This document shows, in pieces, positions 26,529-35,663 of a stretch of 64,000 nt of DNA. A model generated the notes under the pieces. The model had not been told where the DNA came from, did no database searches, and saw only the letters and a program-made list of their open reading frames with translations. Made by a program: the position numbers and the translations under genes. Each line of letters opens with the position of its first letter. Position 1 is the stretch's first letter. Origin of the DNA: Dehalococcoidia bacterium (GTDB lineage: Bacteria; Chloroflexota; Dehalococcoidia; Lucifugimonadales; UBA826); NCBI GenBank assembly GCA_029936675.1, contig JAPYSB010000003.1, positions 31,489 through 95,488 on the forward strand, given 5' to 3'.

Positions 26529-27127
26529 TGTTTACCGGTCTAGTTGAAGAACTTGGAATTATTTCATCTATCAGCCAGACTGATATATGGATTGAATCCT
26601 CGATTGTTATGGATGATCTTGGTGTTAAGGACAGTATTTCTGTGAATGGTGCTTGCCTTACAGTAGTCAGCATTGAAAAAAATTTATTTAAAGTCAATGT
26701 TGTACCTGAAACTCTACGCCGTACTGATTTAGGAGACCTTTCAGTAGGAGACAAGGTTAATTTGGAAAGATCGGCTCAACTTGGAGGGCGTCTTGGAGGA
26801 CACATTGTTCAAGGTCATGTGGATGGAACTGCTCAAATAACTGCATACGTACAAGAGGGAAGTGCATGGCTTATAGAATTTGAAATATCAAAGAATTTAT
26901 CCAAGTATATAGTGGAAAAAGGGTTTGTTTGCGTGGACGGTGCTAGTCTCACGGTTGTAAACTGTGACGAAAATACATTTACCATAGCTTTGATACCCTA
27001 CACTCGAGATAATACAGTTTTGGGAACCAAAGGAGTAGGTAGCTCTGTAAATATAGAGACTGACATAATAGGGAAATATATAGAAAAACTCTCAATCGGG
27101 AATCAACCCAGTATTGACTTGGATTGA
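26528..27127 (+). CDS. ribE: Riboflavin synthase, alpha subunit
   Basis: This enzyme dismutates two lumazines into riboflavin and the pyrimidine donor. The 199-aa protein has two lumazine-binding repeats. The first starts MFTGLVEELG and includes VNGACLTV. The second starts GHIVQGHVDGTA and includes VDGASLTV. The ATG at 26528 overlaps the ribD stop as TGATG, which favours it over the in-frame TTG one codon earlier. It lies second in the rib cluster. Confidence 0.96.
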   Translation: MFTGLVEELGIISSISQTDIWIESSIVMDDLGVKDSISVNGACLTVVSIEKNLFKVNVVPETLRRTDLGDLSVGDKVNLERSAQLGGRLGGHIVQGHVDGTAQITAYVQEGSAWLIEFEISKNLSKYIVEKGFVCVDGASLTVVNCDENTFTIALIPYTRDNTVLGTKGVGSSVNIETDIIGKYIEKLSIGNQPSIDLD

Positions 27128-27151
27128 TCTTATTTGGGAAGGTACATATCC

Positions 27152-28384
27152 ATGCCATTATCCAAGATAGAAGAAGCCATAGATGACATAAAAAACGGCA
27201 AGATGGTCATCGTTATCGATGATGAAGATCGTGAGAATGAAGGCGATCTAACGATGGCTGCCGAAATGGTGACTCCGGAAGCTATTAATTTCATGGCTAC
27301 ATATGGCAGAGGTTTAATATGTGTGCCGATGCTGGGAGAACGCTTAGATAAATTAAATTTACCGCCCATGGTTTCCAGCAACACAGCAAGATTAAGTACT
27401 GCCTTTACGGTATCTGTAGATTCGTTAATAGGAACTACCACTGGGATTTCTGCATCGGATAGATCTAATACTATTAGGACTCTTGTAGATGATGAAACAA
27501 AACCAGAAGATTTGGGCCGACCTGGACATATTTTCCCGCTGCGGTATGTTGAGGGAGGGGTTTTAAAACGAACTGGACAGACTGAAGCCTCTATAGATCT
27601 TTGCAGGTTGGGTGGGCTACGAGAAGCTGCGGTAATTTGCGAAATAATGGCAGATGATGGCCATATGGCGAGAATGCCTCAATTAGAAAAATTTGCTCAA
27701 CAACACGATATAAAGATTGTCAGCGTAGAGGATTTGATCTCTTATCGTCGACTGCACGAGAGGTTAATTGAAAGGGTAGCAGAAGCAAGAGTGCCAACAG
27801 AGTATGGGGAATTTACAGCAGTGTCGTATAGCAGTGTGGTAGATGTGCAGGAGCATGTCGCTTTTGTAAAAGGAGACATCAATCAAAACGTTCCAGTATT
27901 AGTGAGAGTTCACAGTGAATGTTTGACGGGGGATGTGTTTGGAAGTAAAAGGTGTGACTGTGGATACCAAGTTCAATTGGCTCTTGAGGCGATTGAAAAA
28001 TATGGAAGTGGAGTGCTGCTTTACATGCGACAGGAAGGTAGGGGCATAGGGATTCACAATAAATTAAAGGCCTACGCCCTGCAAGACAAAGGTTACGATA
28101 CCGTGGAGGCTAATGTGATGCTGGGATTTGCACCTGATCCTAGGCAGTATGGAATAGGTGCCCAAATTTTGGAGGATCTTGGCGTAAAAAAAATGAGACT
28201 TTTGACAAATAATCCCACCAAAAGAGTTGGTTTGGAAGGATTCGGTTTGGAGGTTGTGGAGCGGGTACCGATAATAGCCCCCCCCACTGATGAAAATGTG
28301 AAATATATGGAAACAAAAAGACAAAGGATGGGACATATTTTGGATCCCATTCCGGATGCCTCGGGAGACGACTCCGGTGATTGA
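27152..28384 (+). CDS. ribBA: Bifunctional DHBP synthase/GTP cyclohydrolase II
   Basis: This enzyme makes both riboflavin precursors, dihydroxybutanone phosphate and the GTP-derived pyrimidine. The N-terminal RibB half has [12 protein letters not shown], the metal and substrate loop. The C-terminal RibA half has [19 protein letters not shown] with zinc cysteines and RQEGRGIGI. The ATG at 27152 (410 aa) is preferred, with AAGG about 9 nt upstream; the frame is also open to a TTG at 27134. Its end overlaps the ribH start by 29 nt. Confidence 0.96.
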   Translation: MPLSKIEEAIDDIKNGKMVIVIDDEDRENEGDLTMAAEMVTPEAINFMATYGRGLICVPMLGERLDKLNLPPMVSSNTARLSTAFTVSVDSLIGTTTGISASDRSNTIRTLVDDETKPEDLGRPGHIFPLRYVEGGVLKRTGQTEASIDLCRLGGLREAAVICEIMADDGHMARMPQLEKFAQQHDIKIVSVEDLISYRRLHERLIERVAEARVPTEYGEFTAVSYSSVVDVQEHVAFVKGDINQNVPVLVRVHSECLTGDVFGSKRCDCGYQVQLALEAIEKYGSGVLLYMRQEGRGIGIHNKLKAYALQDKGYDTVEANVMLGFAPDPRQYGIGAQILEDLGVKKMRLLTNNPTKRVGLEGFGLEVVERVPIIAPPTDENVKYMETKRQRMGHILDPIPDASGDDSGD

Positions 28385-28844
28385 GGGTGACTTGAACGGA
28401 ATCGGCATGCGATTTGGTATTGTCGTTGCCGAGTTTAATGATTTCATTACACTAAAATTGTTGGATGGTGCCAAATCAGCTTTGTTAGAAAATGGGGTAT
28501 TAGAGAGTGATATAACCGTCGCCAAGGTACCCGGATCATTTGAGATTCCTGTTGTGGCCGATGGCATGGCATCCTCTGGAAATCATGATGCTGTTATATG
28601 TCTAGGAGCAGTAATTAAGGGTGAAACAGATCATTATGAATATGTTTCACAAGGGGCAGCGGAAGGCATTTCCAGGGTGGCCCTAGATAATCAGATCCCC
28701 GTAATGTTTGGAGTTTTGACGACTCACAATGTAGAACAAGCCTTGGATAGATGTGGTGGCCGCAAGGGTAATGAGGGTGAAAGTTGTGCGATCTCAGCGA
28801 TCAAAACAGTAAATGTGCTTAACCAGATAAATAATACCGGCTGA
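28356..28844 (+). CDS. ribH: 6,7-dimethyl-8-ribityllumazine synthase
   Basis: This is the penultimate enzyme of riboflavin synthesis, which condenses the pyrimidine with dihydroxybutanone phosphate in a 60-mer or pentameric shell. At 162 aa, key segments are [38 protein letters not shown] and [12 protein letters not shown] with the catalytic His. The chosen ATG overlaps ribBA by 29 nt; a later GTG or TTG start near 28377 would remove most of the overlap. It is the last gene of the rib cluster. Confidence 0.95.
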   Translation: MPRETTPVIEGDLNGIGMRFGIVVAEFNDFITLKLLDGAKSALLENGVLESDITVAKVPGSFEIPVVADGMASSGNHDAVICLGAVIKGETDHYEYVSQGAAEGISRVALDNQIPVMFGVLTTHNVEQALDRCGGRKGNEGESCAISAIKTVNVLNQINNTG

Positions 28845-28890
28845 ATTATCCGACAGTATTTTAGATCATTTCCTTTGATAGCCCCTTTTA

Positions 28891-29892
28891 ATGAAATGGA
28901 ACTCAGATAATATGTCTAGTATTGATAACCCACATAAAGAGATTGTTCGATTACTTGATGGCAGTATAAGAGCTCTCTCCAAATTAATCACATTAATCGA
29001 GTCAGACCCACAGGTACTAACTTCTGTCTACCCTGAAATAAAGGATTTCAGTGGGAGGAGCCATATTGTCGGCATAACAGGCCCTCCAGGAGCAGGCAAA
29101 AGTACTCTTTCTTCAGCTTTGGCTTCCATTATTAGAGACACCGGCCGGACAGTTGCAATACTTGCATGTGATCCAAGTAGTCCGTTTACCGGGGGATCTA
29201 TTCTCGGTGATAGGGTAAGGATGCAATCGCATTACACTGACCCAGGAGTGTTTATCAGAAGCATAAGCAGCCGAGGATCGAGCGGTGGACTGTCCACTTC
29301 AACTTATGGAATCACTACCTTACTTGATGCATTTGGCTTCGATATTGTTTTGGTAGAAACTGTAGGAGTGGGACAGACTGAACTGGATGTGATGAAGATT
29401 TCGGACACAGTTATTGTTGTCATCGTCCCTGAATCAGGGGATTCCATACAAGCAATGAAAGCTGGACTGATGGAGATAGCCGATATATTTGTTGTTAATA
29501 AATCTGATCGAGTCGGCGCTGATAGAATGGTCAAGGATGTCAGGGGTGCCTTACAGCTTTCCGACAAGCATGTCGTGGATTTACCACCGGTCCTCAAAAC
29601 TAGAGCTGATGTAGGAGATGGTGTGCTAGAACTTCTTTTTGAGATTGAGCGTATACATTCAGATCACGAGTCCTACAACTCCCTCGCTGGCCATAAGTCA
29701 AGGAGAAGATTGGAGGCGTTGCGAAGCACTACTTTATTGGAGATAGAGTCTAAATTAGACATGATTCTTGATGAAGAAAATCCTAGAGCTAACTTGGAAG
29801 TCATGAAACTGAAAAAGGACGTGGAGCTCGGACAAATAGACCCTATTAGTGCGTCCCGGACTTTAGTGAACTTGATAAAAAACCTTGAATGA
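28891..29892 (+). CDS. meaB: MeaB/ArgK-family P-loop GTPase, methylmalonyl-CoA mutase chaperone
   Basis: This G3E-type GTPase loads and protects adenosylcobalamin-dependent acyl-CoA mutases. The protein (333 aa) has Walker A GPPGAGKST, the DPSSPFTGGSILGDRVRM segment, the switch region ETVGVGQTE and the base-specificity motif NKSD. It lies 46 bp after ribH and before an inositol-phosphatase-like gene. No mutase gene is in the window, so the partner must be elsewhere. A second ATG at 28912 is an alternative start; neither has a strong ribosome-binding site. Confidence 0.93.
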   Translation: MKWNSDNMSSIDNPHKEIVRLLDGSIRALSKLITLIESDPQVLTSVYPEIKDFSGRSHIVGITGPPGAGKSTLSSALASIIRDTGRTVAILACDPSSPFTGGSILGDRVRMQSHYTDPGVFIRSISSRGSSGGLSTSTYGITTLLDAFGFDIVLVETVGVGQTELDVMKISDTVIVVIVPESGDSIQAMKAGLMEIADIFVVNKSDRVGADRMVKDVRGALQLSDKHVVDLPPVLKTRADVGDGVLELLFEIERIHSDHESYNSLAGHKSRRRLEALRSTTLLEIESKLDMILDEENPRANLEVMKLKKDVELGQIDPISASRTLVNLIKNLE

Positions 29893-29922
29893 AGCGTTAG
29901 ATAAAATAAACATTTTTTGAAT

Positions 29923-30888
29923 ATGGATATTCCGCTAGAAGAAAATTTTATTATAGGCATTCAAAACGACGCCTATGAACTGGCTATGTCAGCTGGCAAA
30001 TTGCTCCAAATGTACTTTCGAGACCCTCTATCAGAATCACAGGATTTGAAGGTCAGTTACAAGGACTCAAAAGGAAGAGACCCAGTGACTAGGGCTGATA
30101 AAGATGTACAGAATTTTCTATCTGAAGAGATAATCAAAAGGTACCCCGGTCATGGGGTTGTTGGTGAAGAGGAAGATTCAACTGAAGACTCTCTTCCTGA
30201 TATTGTTTGGGTACTAGACCCTTTAGATGGTACCCGTAATTTTATGCACGGTTTTCCATGCTATGCCTCTTCTATTGGAATTATGTACAAAGGGTTGCCA
30301 ATTGCTGGTGCAATATTTATACCCTGGCCCAACCAGAATCCAGGTATTGTTATTCATGCAAGCTATGGGAATGGTTGTAAAGTAAACGACAAACGACTGA
30401 AGGCTCCGGTAATTAAAGAAATCGATCCAAACGCAATAAATACCCTTCCTGGTTCCTTTGCCAGTAGGTTCAAATTTGATAGTGAGTTTACCCATAGATC
30501 AGGGGAGCCTCGCATGGGGGGGAGTATAGCTTATGAAATGTCGTTGGTGGCCCTTGGGATAACAGAGTACGCTGTTATATCTGGGTCGCATTTGTGGGAT
30601 GTTTTAGCAGGAATAATTCTGGTGAATGAATCTGGGGGAAGATCTTTGATGCAAAATCCCAGTAATTCTGTGAAAAGTGATACTGGTGTGTGGTCTGAGT
30701 TTGGACCGGTTATTGAGAGTTGGGAATCTGGCATAACGAAAGTCAGCGATCTTAGGCGCGGGATGTCCCCACTGCTTTTGGCTCAGTCAGATATTATCAA
30801 CACTTTGGCCACGAACATACAACTTAAACAAAATCCGATAAAAAAAATTGCGAAATCCCTATTTTCCCAAAATATATTCGCAATATAG
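29923..30888 (+). CDS. Inositol monophosphatase family protein
   Basis: This Mg2+-dependent sugar or inositol phosphatase superfamily member has ~321 aa. Metal-binding motifs are visible as GEEEDS, then VWVLDPLDGTRNFMHG, and the C-terminal HLWDVLAGIILVNESGG. Family members hydrolyse inositol-1-phosphate, fructose bisphosphate, histidinol phosphate or PAP, and the substrate cannot be chosen. The ATG at 29923 is preferred over a TTG at 29917. It follows meaB and precedes a HAD-like gene. Confidence 0.92.
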   Translation: MDIPLEENFIIGIQNDAYELAMSAGKLLQMYFRDPLSESQDLKVSYKDSKGRDPVTRADKDVQNFLSEEIIKRYPGHGVVGEEEDSTEDSLPDIVWVLDPLDGTRNFMHGFPCYASSIGIMYKGLPIAGAIFIPWPNQNPGIVIHASYGNGCKVNDKRLKAPVIKEIDPNAINTLPGSFASRFKFDSEFTHRSGEPRMGGSIAYEMSLVALGITEYAVISGSHLWDVLAGIILVNESGGRSLMQNPSNSVKSDTGVWSEFGPVIESWESGITKVSDLRRGMSPLLLAQSDIINTLATNIQLKQNPIKKIAKSLFSQNIFAI

Positions 30889-30918
30889 TAATAATTTAAA
30901 TAGGATCGATTAGTATTC

Positions 30919-31347
30919 ATGAATATATATTTTGATGTTGATTACACTCTAATAGCTATGGATGGCAGCCTTAGGCCAGGGACTACTGAAGTGTTTGAAA
31001 AATTGATTAATGATGGCCATTCGATATACATTTGGTCTGGAGTTGGCATGAGGACAGATGACATAGAAAGATTAGGACTTTCAAAATTTGTTTCGAGTAT
31101 TTTTGTAAAGCCTATTACGGAATATGAAGTTGGATTAAAAAGGTTTTCAGTCTCCCCAAGGCCTGATTTTGTAATTGATGATCATAGAGAGATCGTAGAG
31201 GTGTTTGGGGGAGTACACGTAGAGCCCTACTATTTTAGGTCTGCGGAAGATGGACATATGCCGGAATTGTACAAGGCGATAAAAGATTTCATATCAACTG
31301 GTACTTCAAATCATAGGGGATTCAAACCAGTTTCAGAAAAAGAGTGA
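30919..31347 (+). CDS. Small HAD-superfamily hydrolase
   Basis: This 142-aa protein has the HAD motif I FDVDYTL at residues 5-11, where the first Asp is the nucleophile. Motif II is the Ser in IWSGVG and motif III/IV is the paired DD in FVIDDH. No large cap domain is present, so it probably acts on a protein or a large or nucleotide substrate. Its stop overlaps the first possible mutL start by four bases, implying translational coupling with mutL. Confidence 0.85.
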   Translation: MNIYFDVDYTLIAMDGSLRPGTTEVFEKLINDGHSIYIWSGVGMRTDDIERLGLSKFVSSIFVKPITEYEVGLKRFSVSPRPDFVIDDHREIVEVFGGVHVEPYYFRSAEDGHMPELYKAIKDFISTGTSNHRGFKPVSEKE

Positions 31348-31355
31348 AATTACCT

Positions 31356-33098
31356 ATGCCTGTTATAAGGAAACTTACTCCCGAAATTTCCGCCTTGATA
31401 GCAGCCGGAGAGGTGATTGAACGGCCTGCTTCAGTGGTGAAAGAGTTAGTGGAAAATTCTCTGGATGCGGGTGCAGACAGGATATATATTTCTACGTCCG
31501 GAGGTGGAATCGATTCAATTGTTGTGTCTGACAATGGTATGGGTATCAATCCAGAGGAAGTAGAAGTTGCTTTTGAAAGACACTCGACGAGTAAGATATA
31601 TACCCAATCAGATCTGGATTCTATATCTACTTTAGGGTTTAGAGGAGAGGCACTTTATAGCATATCTTCAGTGTCCCAAGTGGAACTCGCAACTAGGGCG
31701 AGAGGGGAAGTAAAAGGTGTGCGCATAGGTTTGGATAACCATGTTCTCGTCACCAAATCATTCGCAGGCATTGATTACGGTACAACGATTTCTGTTTCTG
31801 AACTTTTCTCGAAATTTCCGGCCCGAAAGAAATTCTTCAAATCTGAGTCTGCTGAGGGAAACCGAATTCATTCTCTGATACAAAAGTTTGCTATATGTAA
31901 TCCGAGGGTGGCTTTTGAATTAAATCAGGGTTCATCTAGGCCATTGAGGACATCAGGTTCCGGAGTTTTGAGAGATGTCATGGTTGCAATATTAGGTATA
32001 TCTGAGGCCTCCAAAATGATTGAAATATCAGAGGATTATGACCAAGATTGGCAAGGACCTATAATATCTGGAATCATAGGCACTCCAGAACAAAAGCGAT
32101 CTAATAGATCTCGTATTTTCCTATTTGTTAATGAAAGATTAGTACAGAGTAGAACCCTTTCCTTTGCATTTGAGCAAGCGTATAAAGGATTTTCTTCGGA
32201 TAATAAATTTCCTATCGGTGCAATCGCACTTCGGGTACCTTTGGATGAAGTGGATGTGAATGTTCACCCTGCTAAAACTGAAGTACGTTTCAAAAATGAA
32301 AGTCAGGTCTTTTCCATCGTTCAAGGGGGGATTAAGAGTACCCTTCTGAAGGAATCGCCTGTGCAGTCCATAGTAAATTACAGCCAGAAAAACCCCAAAT
32401 TTATCGAAGGTTCAGAGCCTTCTGCATTTTGGCCAACAGCTCTTAGTACCGGCGGGTTTGAAGCTGGGGGAACTCCTGTTTTAAATGCTTTTTCAGAACA
32501 AAATACTATTAGCCGATACCAAGAAGTGCTTCCATTGCTCCGTGTTTTGGGACAAGTGTCTGACACATATATTGTGTGCGAGGGACCTGACGGTATTTAT
32601 ATGATTGATCAACATGCTGCGCATGAGAGGATAATTTTTGAGAAAATTGCGGCGGATGCCAAAGGGAGAACAATTGAGACACAAATGCTGCTTGAACCTA
32701 TCAATCTGGAATTGGATTCGAATCAAGAAATATTAATTGAGGAAAATAAAGATATTTTTGATGCCTTCGGAATGATTCCAGAGCCATTTGGGCCCAACTC
32801 CTATTTAATACGAAATGTACCTAAAGTGTTAGCGGAGGCTGATCCAAGAGATTCATTCCATAAAATGTTATCTGCTTTAAATGAACAGGTTGAATTTAAG
32901 TTCTGGGAAGACAAAGCTGCTTATTCACTAGCATGCCACGCAGCCATCAGAGCTGGCAAAAAGATGTCTTATCGCGAAATGACCCTTCTTGTGAAGCAAT
33001 TAGAATCCTGTTTGCAACCCAATAATTGCCCGCACGGTCGCCCCACTATGATCAACATGAACAAGAATCATTTAGAGCGGGAATTTTCTAGGAGTTAG
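31356..33098 (+). CDS. mutL: DNA mismatch repair protein MutL (endonuclease type)
   Basis: MutL couples mismatch recognition by MutS to strand removal. The GHKL ATPase domain starts MPVIRKLTPE and contains VKELVENSLDAGA and GFRGEAL. The C-terminal dimerisation domain carries the nickase motif DQHAAHERIIFE at about residues 418-429 (DQHA-x2-E-x4-E) and CPHGRP at 558-563, so this MutL should nick DNA, unlike that of E. coli. The ATG at 31356 gives the canonical N-terminus; a GTG four codons upstream overlaps the HAD gene stop. No mutS is present in the window. Confidence 0.96.
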   Translation: MPVIRKLTPEISALIAAGEVIERPASVVKELVENSLDAGADRIYISTSGGGIDSIVVSDNGMGINPEEVEVAFERHSTSKIYTQSDLDSISTLGFRGEALYSISSVSQVELATRARGEVKGVRIGLDNHVLVTKSFAGIDYGTTISVSELFSKFPARKKFFKSESAEGNRIHSLIQKFAICNPRVAFELNQGSSRPLRTSGSGVLRDVMVAILGISEASKMIEISEDYDQDWQGPIISGIIGTPEQKRSNRSRIFLFVNERLVQSRTLSFAFEQAYKGFSSDNKFPIGAIALRVPLDEVDVNVHPAKTEVRFKNESQVFSIVQGGIKSTLLKESPVQSIVNYSQKNPKFIEGSEPSAFWPTALSTGGFEAGGTPVLNAFSEQNTISRYQEVLPLLRVLGQVSDTYIVCEGPDGIYMIDQHAAHERIIFEKIAADAKGRTIETQMLLEPINLELDSNQEILIEENKDIFDAFGMIPEPFGPNSYLIRNVPKVLAEADPRDSFHKMLSALNEQVEFKFWEDKAAYSLACHAAIRAGKKMSYREMTLLVKQLESCLQPNNCPHGRPTMINMNKNHLEREFSRS

Positions 33099-33112
33099 GC
33101 TAACGGTTTTAA

Positions 33113-33907
33113 TCAAATACCTACATCTCTATTATAAAAACCGTACAATGAGACTGCAAAACATAAAACCGATAATCCTAGCATTACGGAGAAACTTGTT
33201 TCATTCAGTCCGCTTACCAGTACGGAAGGGCCATCATAATAATTAAAAAGCGAGATATATTTCAGGGAATTCAAACCATAGATCAACCCTGATATTACCA
33301 TCATCACATAACTAAGTCCGACAAACCCGCCCCCTACGCCCAATGCGAGTCCCTTTCTCCCGGTAAGTGCCTGGATGGACATAGTTATATAAGCCACAGT
33401 CGTACCAAAAATCCATCCCATACCAGTTGCGGAAAACACGTTGGTTAAAGACACATCGAATGGGAAAAGGATAGATCCGATCGCAATGCCTGCCCATAGA
33501 GATCCGCTGATAATCGCCAGCTGGACCATTACTCCTAGCGATTTCTCCAATACCACTCTGCCTCTGCTTATAGGGCTGGCTAAGATAAGTTCAATAGTGC
33601 CTGATTCTTCTTCTGTACCGATTGCCGAGGCTCCTGCTGATACTGCGATTACTGCTAGCAGGATAGGGAATAATAGTCCGTAAAGTTCTATTCCTAACCA
33701 ACCTTCAGGTGTGACAGCGCCTTCAGGGATTGGTCCCAGCATGGCCTCCATTAGTTTGGGCGCGTTGCCTATCACATCGGTGATTTCACCTTTAAAAGAG
33801 TCGTAAAGGCCTGTGAACATTAAGGCTAAAAGAAACATTGAGGCCGACCAAACCACGATGCTTTTCCATTTTGAGATTATATGAATAGAGAATATGTAAT
33901 TAACCAT
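33113..33907 (-). CDS. ABC-2 type transporter permease
   Basis: This 264-aa membrane subunit has about six helices (approximately residues 15-35, 70-95, 125-150, 160-185, 192-215 and 238-258). The EEESGTIELILASPISR segment between helices 2 and 3 is typical of ABC-2 exporters of the ABC_transp_permease type. Four bases separate it from its ATPase gene upstream on the same strand. The exported substrate is unknown. It converges with mutL, with 14 bp between the stops. Confidence 0.9.
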   Translation of the reverse strand: MVNYIFSIHIISKWKSIVVWSASMFLLALMFTGLYDSFKGEITDVIGNAPKLMEAMLGPIPEGAVTPEGWLGIELYGLLFPILLAVIAVSAGASAIGTEEESGTIELILASPISRGRVVLEKSLGVMVQLAIISGSLWAGIAIGSILFPFDVSLTNVFSATGMGWIFGTTVAYITMSIQALTGRKGLALGVGGGFVGLSYVMMVISGLIYGLNSLKYISLFNYYDGPSVLVSGLNETSFSVMLGLSVLCFAVSLYGFYNRDVGI

Positions 33908-33911
33908 AAGG

Positions 33912-34811
33912 TCAATCCTCGTAGTACTTCATAAATATATCTTCGAGACTGGTTTCCTCTTCAGAAAGATCTATTGGATCGTGATTAGAAAGCTTTCTGA
34001 TAAATTCTGAAACGTCTCCTTTCACCGTCAAAGTTAATTTGTTCTCATCTTGGGTTATTTCAGATACTGAATATATTTTCTCAAAATCGGTTACGTTAGG
34101 GGATTTTGAAAATGTAACGGTATATCTCCTGAGGCTAAATTCGAAATTTTCCCTAATGCTTTCAGTTGCTATAAGTCTGCCTGACTTAATGAATGCTGCT
34201 TTATCGCAAATATGTTGGACTTCATTGAGGTCATGAGATGACACGAAAATACTATTCCCAAGGCGTTTCATCTCAAGAACCATTTCATAGAAAATCTGTT
34301 TCATCAAAGGATCTAACCCACTGGTAGGTTCATCTAATATCAGCAATTTTGGTTGGTGCATAAACGCTTGGATTAAACCAATTTTCTGTTTATTTCCCTT
34401 CGATAGTGTTCCTATTTTTGATTGCAGGGATACCTGTAACCGGTTGCCCAGATCATTAACATAATCCCAATTAGTGTGTTTTCCTAACCCGGTGAGGTAT
34501 TTAAAAAGTTGATAACCAGACATGGAGTCATAAAGCGAAATATCACCTGCCAAATATCCAATATGATTCTTGATTGCAACACTGCTTTTTACGCTGTCTA
34601 GACCAAATATCCTGATTTTACCGCCGGAGGGCGTTAGGAAATTTAGTATGGATTTTATTGTGGTGCTTTTCCCTGCTCCATTGGGACCAAGAAAACCAAA
34701 CACTTCACCTTTCTCCACTGTCAGGTCTAGCCCGTCAACCGCAATTTTAGTTCCGTAGGTCTTGGAAAAATCTGTAATTTCTAAGGGAGCATCGGTTATT
34801 ATGGAATTCAT
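33912..34811 (-). CDS. ABC transporter ATPase subunit (ABC-2 exporter)
   Basis: This nucleotide-binding subunit (299 aa) pairs with the adjacent permease. Walker A is GPNGAGKST, the signature reads LSKGNKQK (Lys in place of the second Gly), Walker B is LLILDEP and the switch His is in SSHDLNE. A C-terminal ~70-residue domain follows. The ATG at 34811, with GAGG upstream, is preferred over upstream in-frame codons, which overlap the preceding GYD gene. It lies 8 nt after that gene. Confidence 0.93.
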   Translation of the reverse strand: MNSIITDAPLEITDFSKTYGTKIAVDGLDLTVEKGEVFGFLGPNGAGKSTTIKSILNFLTPSGGKIRIFGLDSVKSSVAIKNHIGYLAGDISLYDSMSGYQLFKYLTGLGKHTNWDYVNDLGNRLQVSLQSKIGTLSKGNKQKIGLIQAFMHQPKLLILDEPTSGLDPLMKQIFYEMVLEMKRLGNSIFVSSHDLNEVQHICDKAAFIKSGRLIATESIRENFEFSLRRYTVTFSKSPNVTDFEKIYSVSEITQDENKLTLTVKGDVSEFIRKLSNHDPIDLSEEETSLEDIFMKYYED

Positions 34812-34819
34812 ACCAACCT

Positions 34820-35161
34820 CTAAATCTCGCCTTCGTCTGGCTCCGATGGGCTGGGCATGTCCTGGTTGCTGGGGGGCCATTCCATTTTGTGATCGAGTCT
34901 AGATATAGGTATAGCTGGTACTGTTTGTATCTCAACCCCAACTTTAACCCCTAATTCGAGAGAAAATCTCGCTGCGGTTTCATTGTCAGGAGCTTCAAGA
35001 ATGGTTATAAAATCGTGATCCCCTAGAACTGCATATAATCCCATGCAATGAACTTCAAGTAAGTCACTAGAATGAGCGGCGTGCAGAACTACTTCTGGGT
35101 CATCGTTAACTAGGCGTCTTCCTTCCTGAGTAAGAGTCATCAATAAAAAATAAGTAGAAAT
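34820..35161 (-). CDS. GYD-domain protein, possible ATT start
   Basis: This small dimeric-barrel-type protein of the GYD family (function unknown) contains YAVLGDHDFITILEAPDNETAARFSLELG and VQTVPAIP-like segments. From the first ATG (35140) the protein would lack the first beta strand. The open frame continues upstream and codes for I-S-T-Y-F-L-L before that Met, matching the usual M-(P/S)-T-Y-x-x-L start of the family. An ATT at 35161-35159 has GGGAG exactly 7 nt upstream. I therefore propose ATT initiation (113 aa); an ATG start at 35140 is the conservative alternative. Confidence 0.65.
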   Translation of the reverse strand: MSTYFLLMTLTQEGRRLVNDDPEVVLHAAHSSDLLEVHCMGLYAVLGDHDFITILEAPDNETAARFSLELGVKVGVEIQTVPAIPISRLDHKMEWPPSNQDMPSPSEPDEGEI

Positions 35162-35216
35162 TTTATTACTCCCTATGTTGTACGTTAGTTAGAAACGGAG
35201 GGAATAGGTAGAAGGA

Positions 35217-35555
35217 CTACCAATTCAGAAGGCAAGGTTTTTGATCTTTCCAACCTTGATCAGAAGGAAAGACAGTGTTCATCATTACTCTTTCAACGTC
35301 TCCATCAAACCAGGCTTCTACCGTCGACCGCCATTTTTTATAGTGAGGAGAATTTCTATGGGCCTCCAGCGCAGACTGGGTTTCATAAACTTCGTATAAA
35401 TGGAATTTATTCATGTCTTCAGCATTTCGAAGGATATCGAATCTGTAGCACCCTGTTTCGTCTCGAACAGACCCTTGACTGTCACCGAAGCTGGCTTCAG
35501 TAAATTGCTCTGCATACCCATCTTTTACTTGTATCGTGACAAATATTGAAATCAT
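35217..35555 (-). CDS. Antibiotic biosynthesis monooxygenase-fold (ABM/LsrG-like) protein
   Basis: This 112-aa protein has the ferredoxin-like dimeric alpha/beta-barrel fold. The N-terminal strand with VTIQVKDGYAEQF, the central ETGCYRFDIL and the motif HLYEVYETQSALEAHRNSPHY are hallmarks of the ABM family, including quinol monooxygenases and LsrG. These act on quinones, autoinducer-2 phosphate or remain uncharacterised. The gene lies 55 bp upstream of the GYD gene on the same strand, so they may be co-transcribed. Confidence 0.88.
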   Translation of the reverse strand: MISIFVTIQVKDGYAEQFTEASFGDSQGSVRDETGCYRFDILRNAEDMNKFHLYEVYETQSALEAHRNSPHYKKWRSTVEAWFDGDVERVMMNTVFPSDQGWKDQKPCLLNW

Positions 35556-35663
35556 AATTTCCCTCGGTGTAATTGTGGGCTTTGGTGGGCCCGGGTAGTT
35601 TTAATCAACTAGATTATATCAGCGAGCCCCGTCTAATCCTTGCTACTTGTAGCTTAAATTAGC

